Shown here piece by piece: positions 6,056-6,551 of a DNA stretch of 6,551 bases. The translations under genes and the position numbers were made by a program. Origin of the DNA: JTS-AC122 sp050246015. GTDB lineage: Bacteria; Planctomycetota; Phycisphaerae; Phycisphaerales; UBA1924. Below the pieces are notes generated by a model that saw nothing but the letters and a program-made list of their open reading frames with translations, was not told the origin of the DNA and did not search any database. Numbering within the stretch: position 1 is the stretch's first letter; the number at the start of each line of letters is the position of its first letter. The stretch lies in the NCBI GenBank assembly GCA_050246015.1, contig JBFWWU010000038.1, positions 1 to 6,551 of the forward strand. Direction: 5' to 3'.

Positions 6056-6551
6056 CGGGCCAGCGCGAAACCCCTGGCGAGTTCATCGATCCGCGCCAGG
6101 TGATAATCATCGTGGTCGCACGTGAACGCGACCGCATCGACCAGCCGCATGCGTTGATTGAGCCGCGGGTGCTCCGAGACGCGGGCCCAGTCGCTCTCCC
6201 CGAGCGATTCAAGCCGGCCGACGATGTGCCGGCGTGCCTCACGAAACCCATGGAGCAGTTCCGAAGCAGACCGGGCATCGTACCCAGCGGCGTGCGTGGC
6301 GGCGTTGGTCATGTCCGCCGCTCTCAGCCGCGCTACCCCGGCAAGATAATCGTCCACCCGCCCTTCCCAGAGCGGCTCCAGATCGAGCAGATGCCCGATG
6401 TTCTGCTTGATGCTCCATGTTCCCGGCGCATCGTGCCAGCGCAAGGCATCGTCGTGCTGGCCGCTCACCGCCTCATCCACGCGTGCCGCCGTGCCGCGAT
6501 ACCGCGAGAGAATGTCGGGAAACTTCCCGACCGGGAAGTCGACCCGGAACG
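6052..6551 (-). CDS. DinB-like superfamily protein, 5' end outside the window
   Basis: At least 165 residues are visible and the reading frame stays open to the window edge, so the start lies beyond 6551. The upstream visible part (GKFPDILSRYRGTAARVDEAV, split here as GKFPDIL then SRYRGTAAR then VDEAV) reads as genuine DinB first-helix sequence, so the GTG at 6478-6480 is internal. Counting from the first visible codon, the likely metal-binding triad is H53 in WSIKQNIGHLLDLE (45-58), and H146 and H150 in DHDDYH (145-150), an H-x3-H pair. The fold is a four-helix bundle. Members include thiol S-transferases and DNA-damage-induced proteins of unknown role; this one cannot be assigned a reaction. 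Its TAG stop overlaps the TAG of the convergent oxidase gene. Confidence 0.85.
   Translation of the reverse strand, partial: FRVDFPVGKFPDILSRYRGTAARVDEAVSGQHDDALRWHDAPGTWSIKQNIGHLLDLEPLWEGRVDDYLAGVARLRAADMTNAATHAAGYDARSASELLHGFREARRHIVGRLESLGESDWARVSEHPRLNQRMRLVDAVAFTCDHDDYHLARIDELARGFALAR

Noticed and set aside
6478..6480. GTG as the start of the DinB-like gene
   Set aside because: The frame continues upstream to the window edge and encodes plausible DinB first-helix sequence, so the true start is outside the window.

Overview
This 6.55 kb window is very GC-rich and looks like a planctomycete chromosome, most likely of the Phycisphaerae/Phycisphaerales kind. Three things point there: paired six-cysteine repeats (opening G-A-C-C-x-P-D) and a C-terminal dockerin-like module ending in Gly-Cys inside a secreted enzyme; an ECF-like sigma factor of the type that planctomycetes carry in large numbers; and a DUF6786-type secreted protein. 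I could run no searches, so these placements rest on remembered family patterns.

Layout: 1-253 is a gene-free leader with an extremely C-rich first 60 bases. 254-1594 (+) encodes a DUF6786-like exported or membrane-tethered protein whose first ~160 coding bases are built from short G- and C-homopolymer repeats. 1595-1727 is a C-rich, G-poor spacer with a 10-bp tandem repeat. 1728-2408 (+) is a complete rhomboid intramembrane serine protease. 2436-3170 (-) is an ECF-like sigma factor convergent with the rhomboid gene. 3171-3490 is a divergent intergenic region serving the sigma gene on one side and the oxidase gene on the other. 3491-6055 (+) encodes an 854-residue secreted multicopper oxidase of the CotA/bilirubin-oxidase type, carrying an N-terminal DNRLRE-like domain, two Cys-rich repeats and a C-terminal GC-type dockerin-like module. 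6052-6551 (-) is a DinB-like protein whose 5' end lies outside the window; its stop codon overlaps that of the oxidase.

The genes do not form one operon: orientations alternate (+,+,-,+,-). The only shared regulatory space is the divergent sigma/oxidase region. The most notable item is the modular CotA-like oxidase, which has every copper ligand intact inside a surface-attachment architecture typical of planctomycetes. Next are the homopolymer-rich 5' end of the DUF6786-like gene, which could be slippage-prone, and the C-rich G-poor trailers, which resemble Rho-loading sites. I see no mobile element, CRISPR array, tRNA or rRNA.
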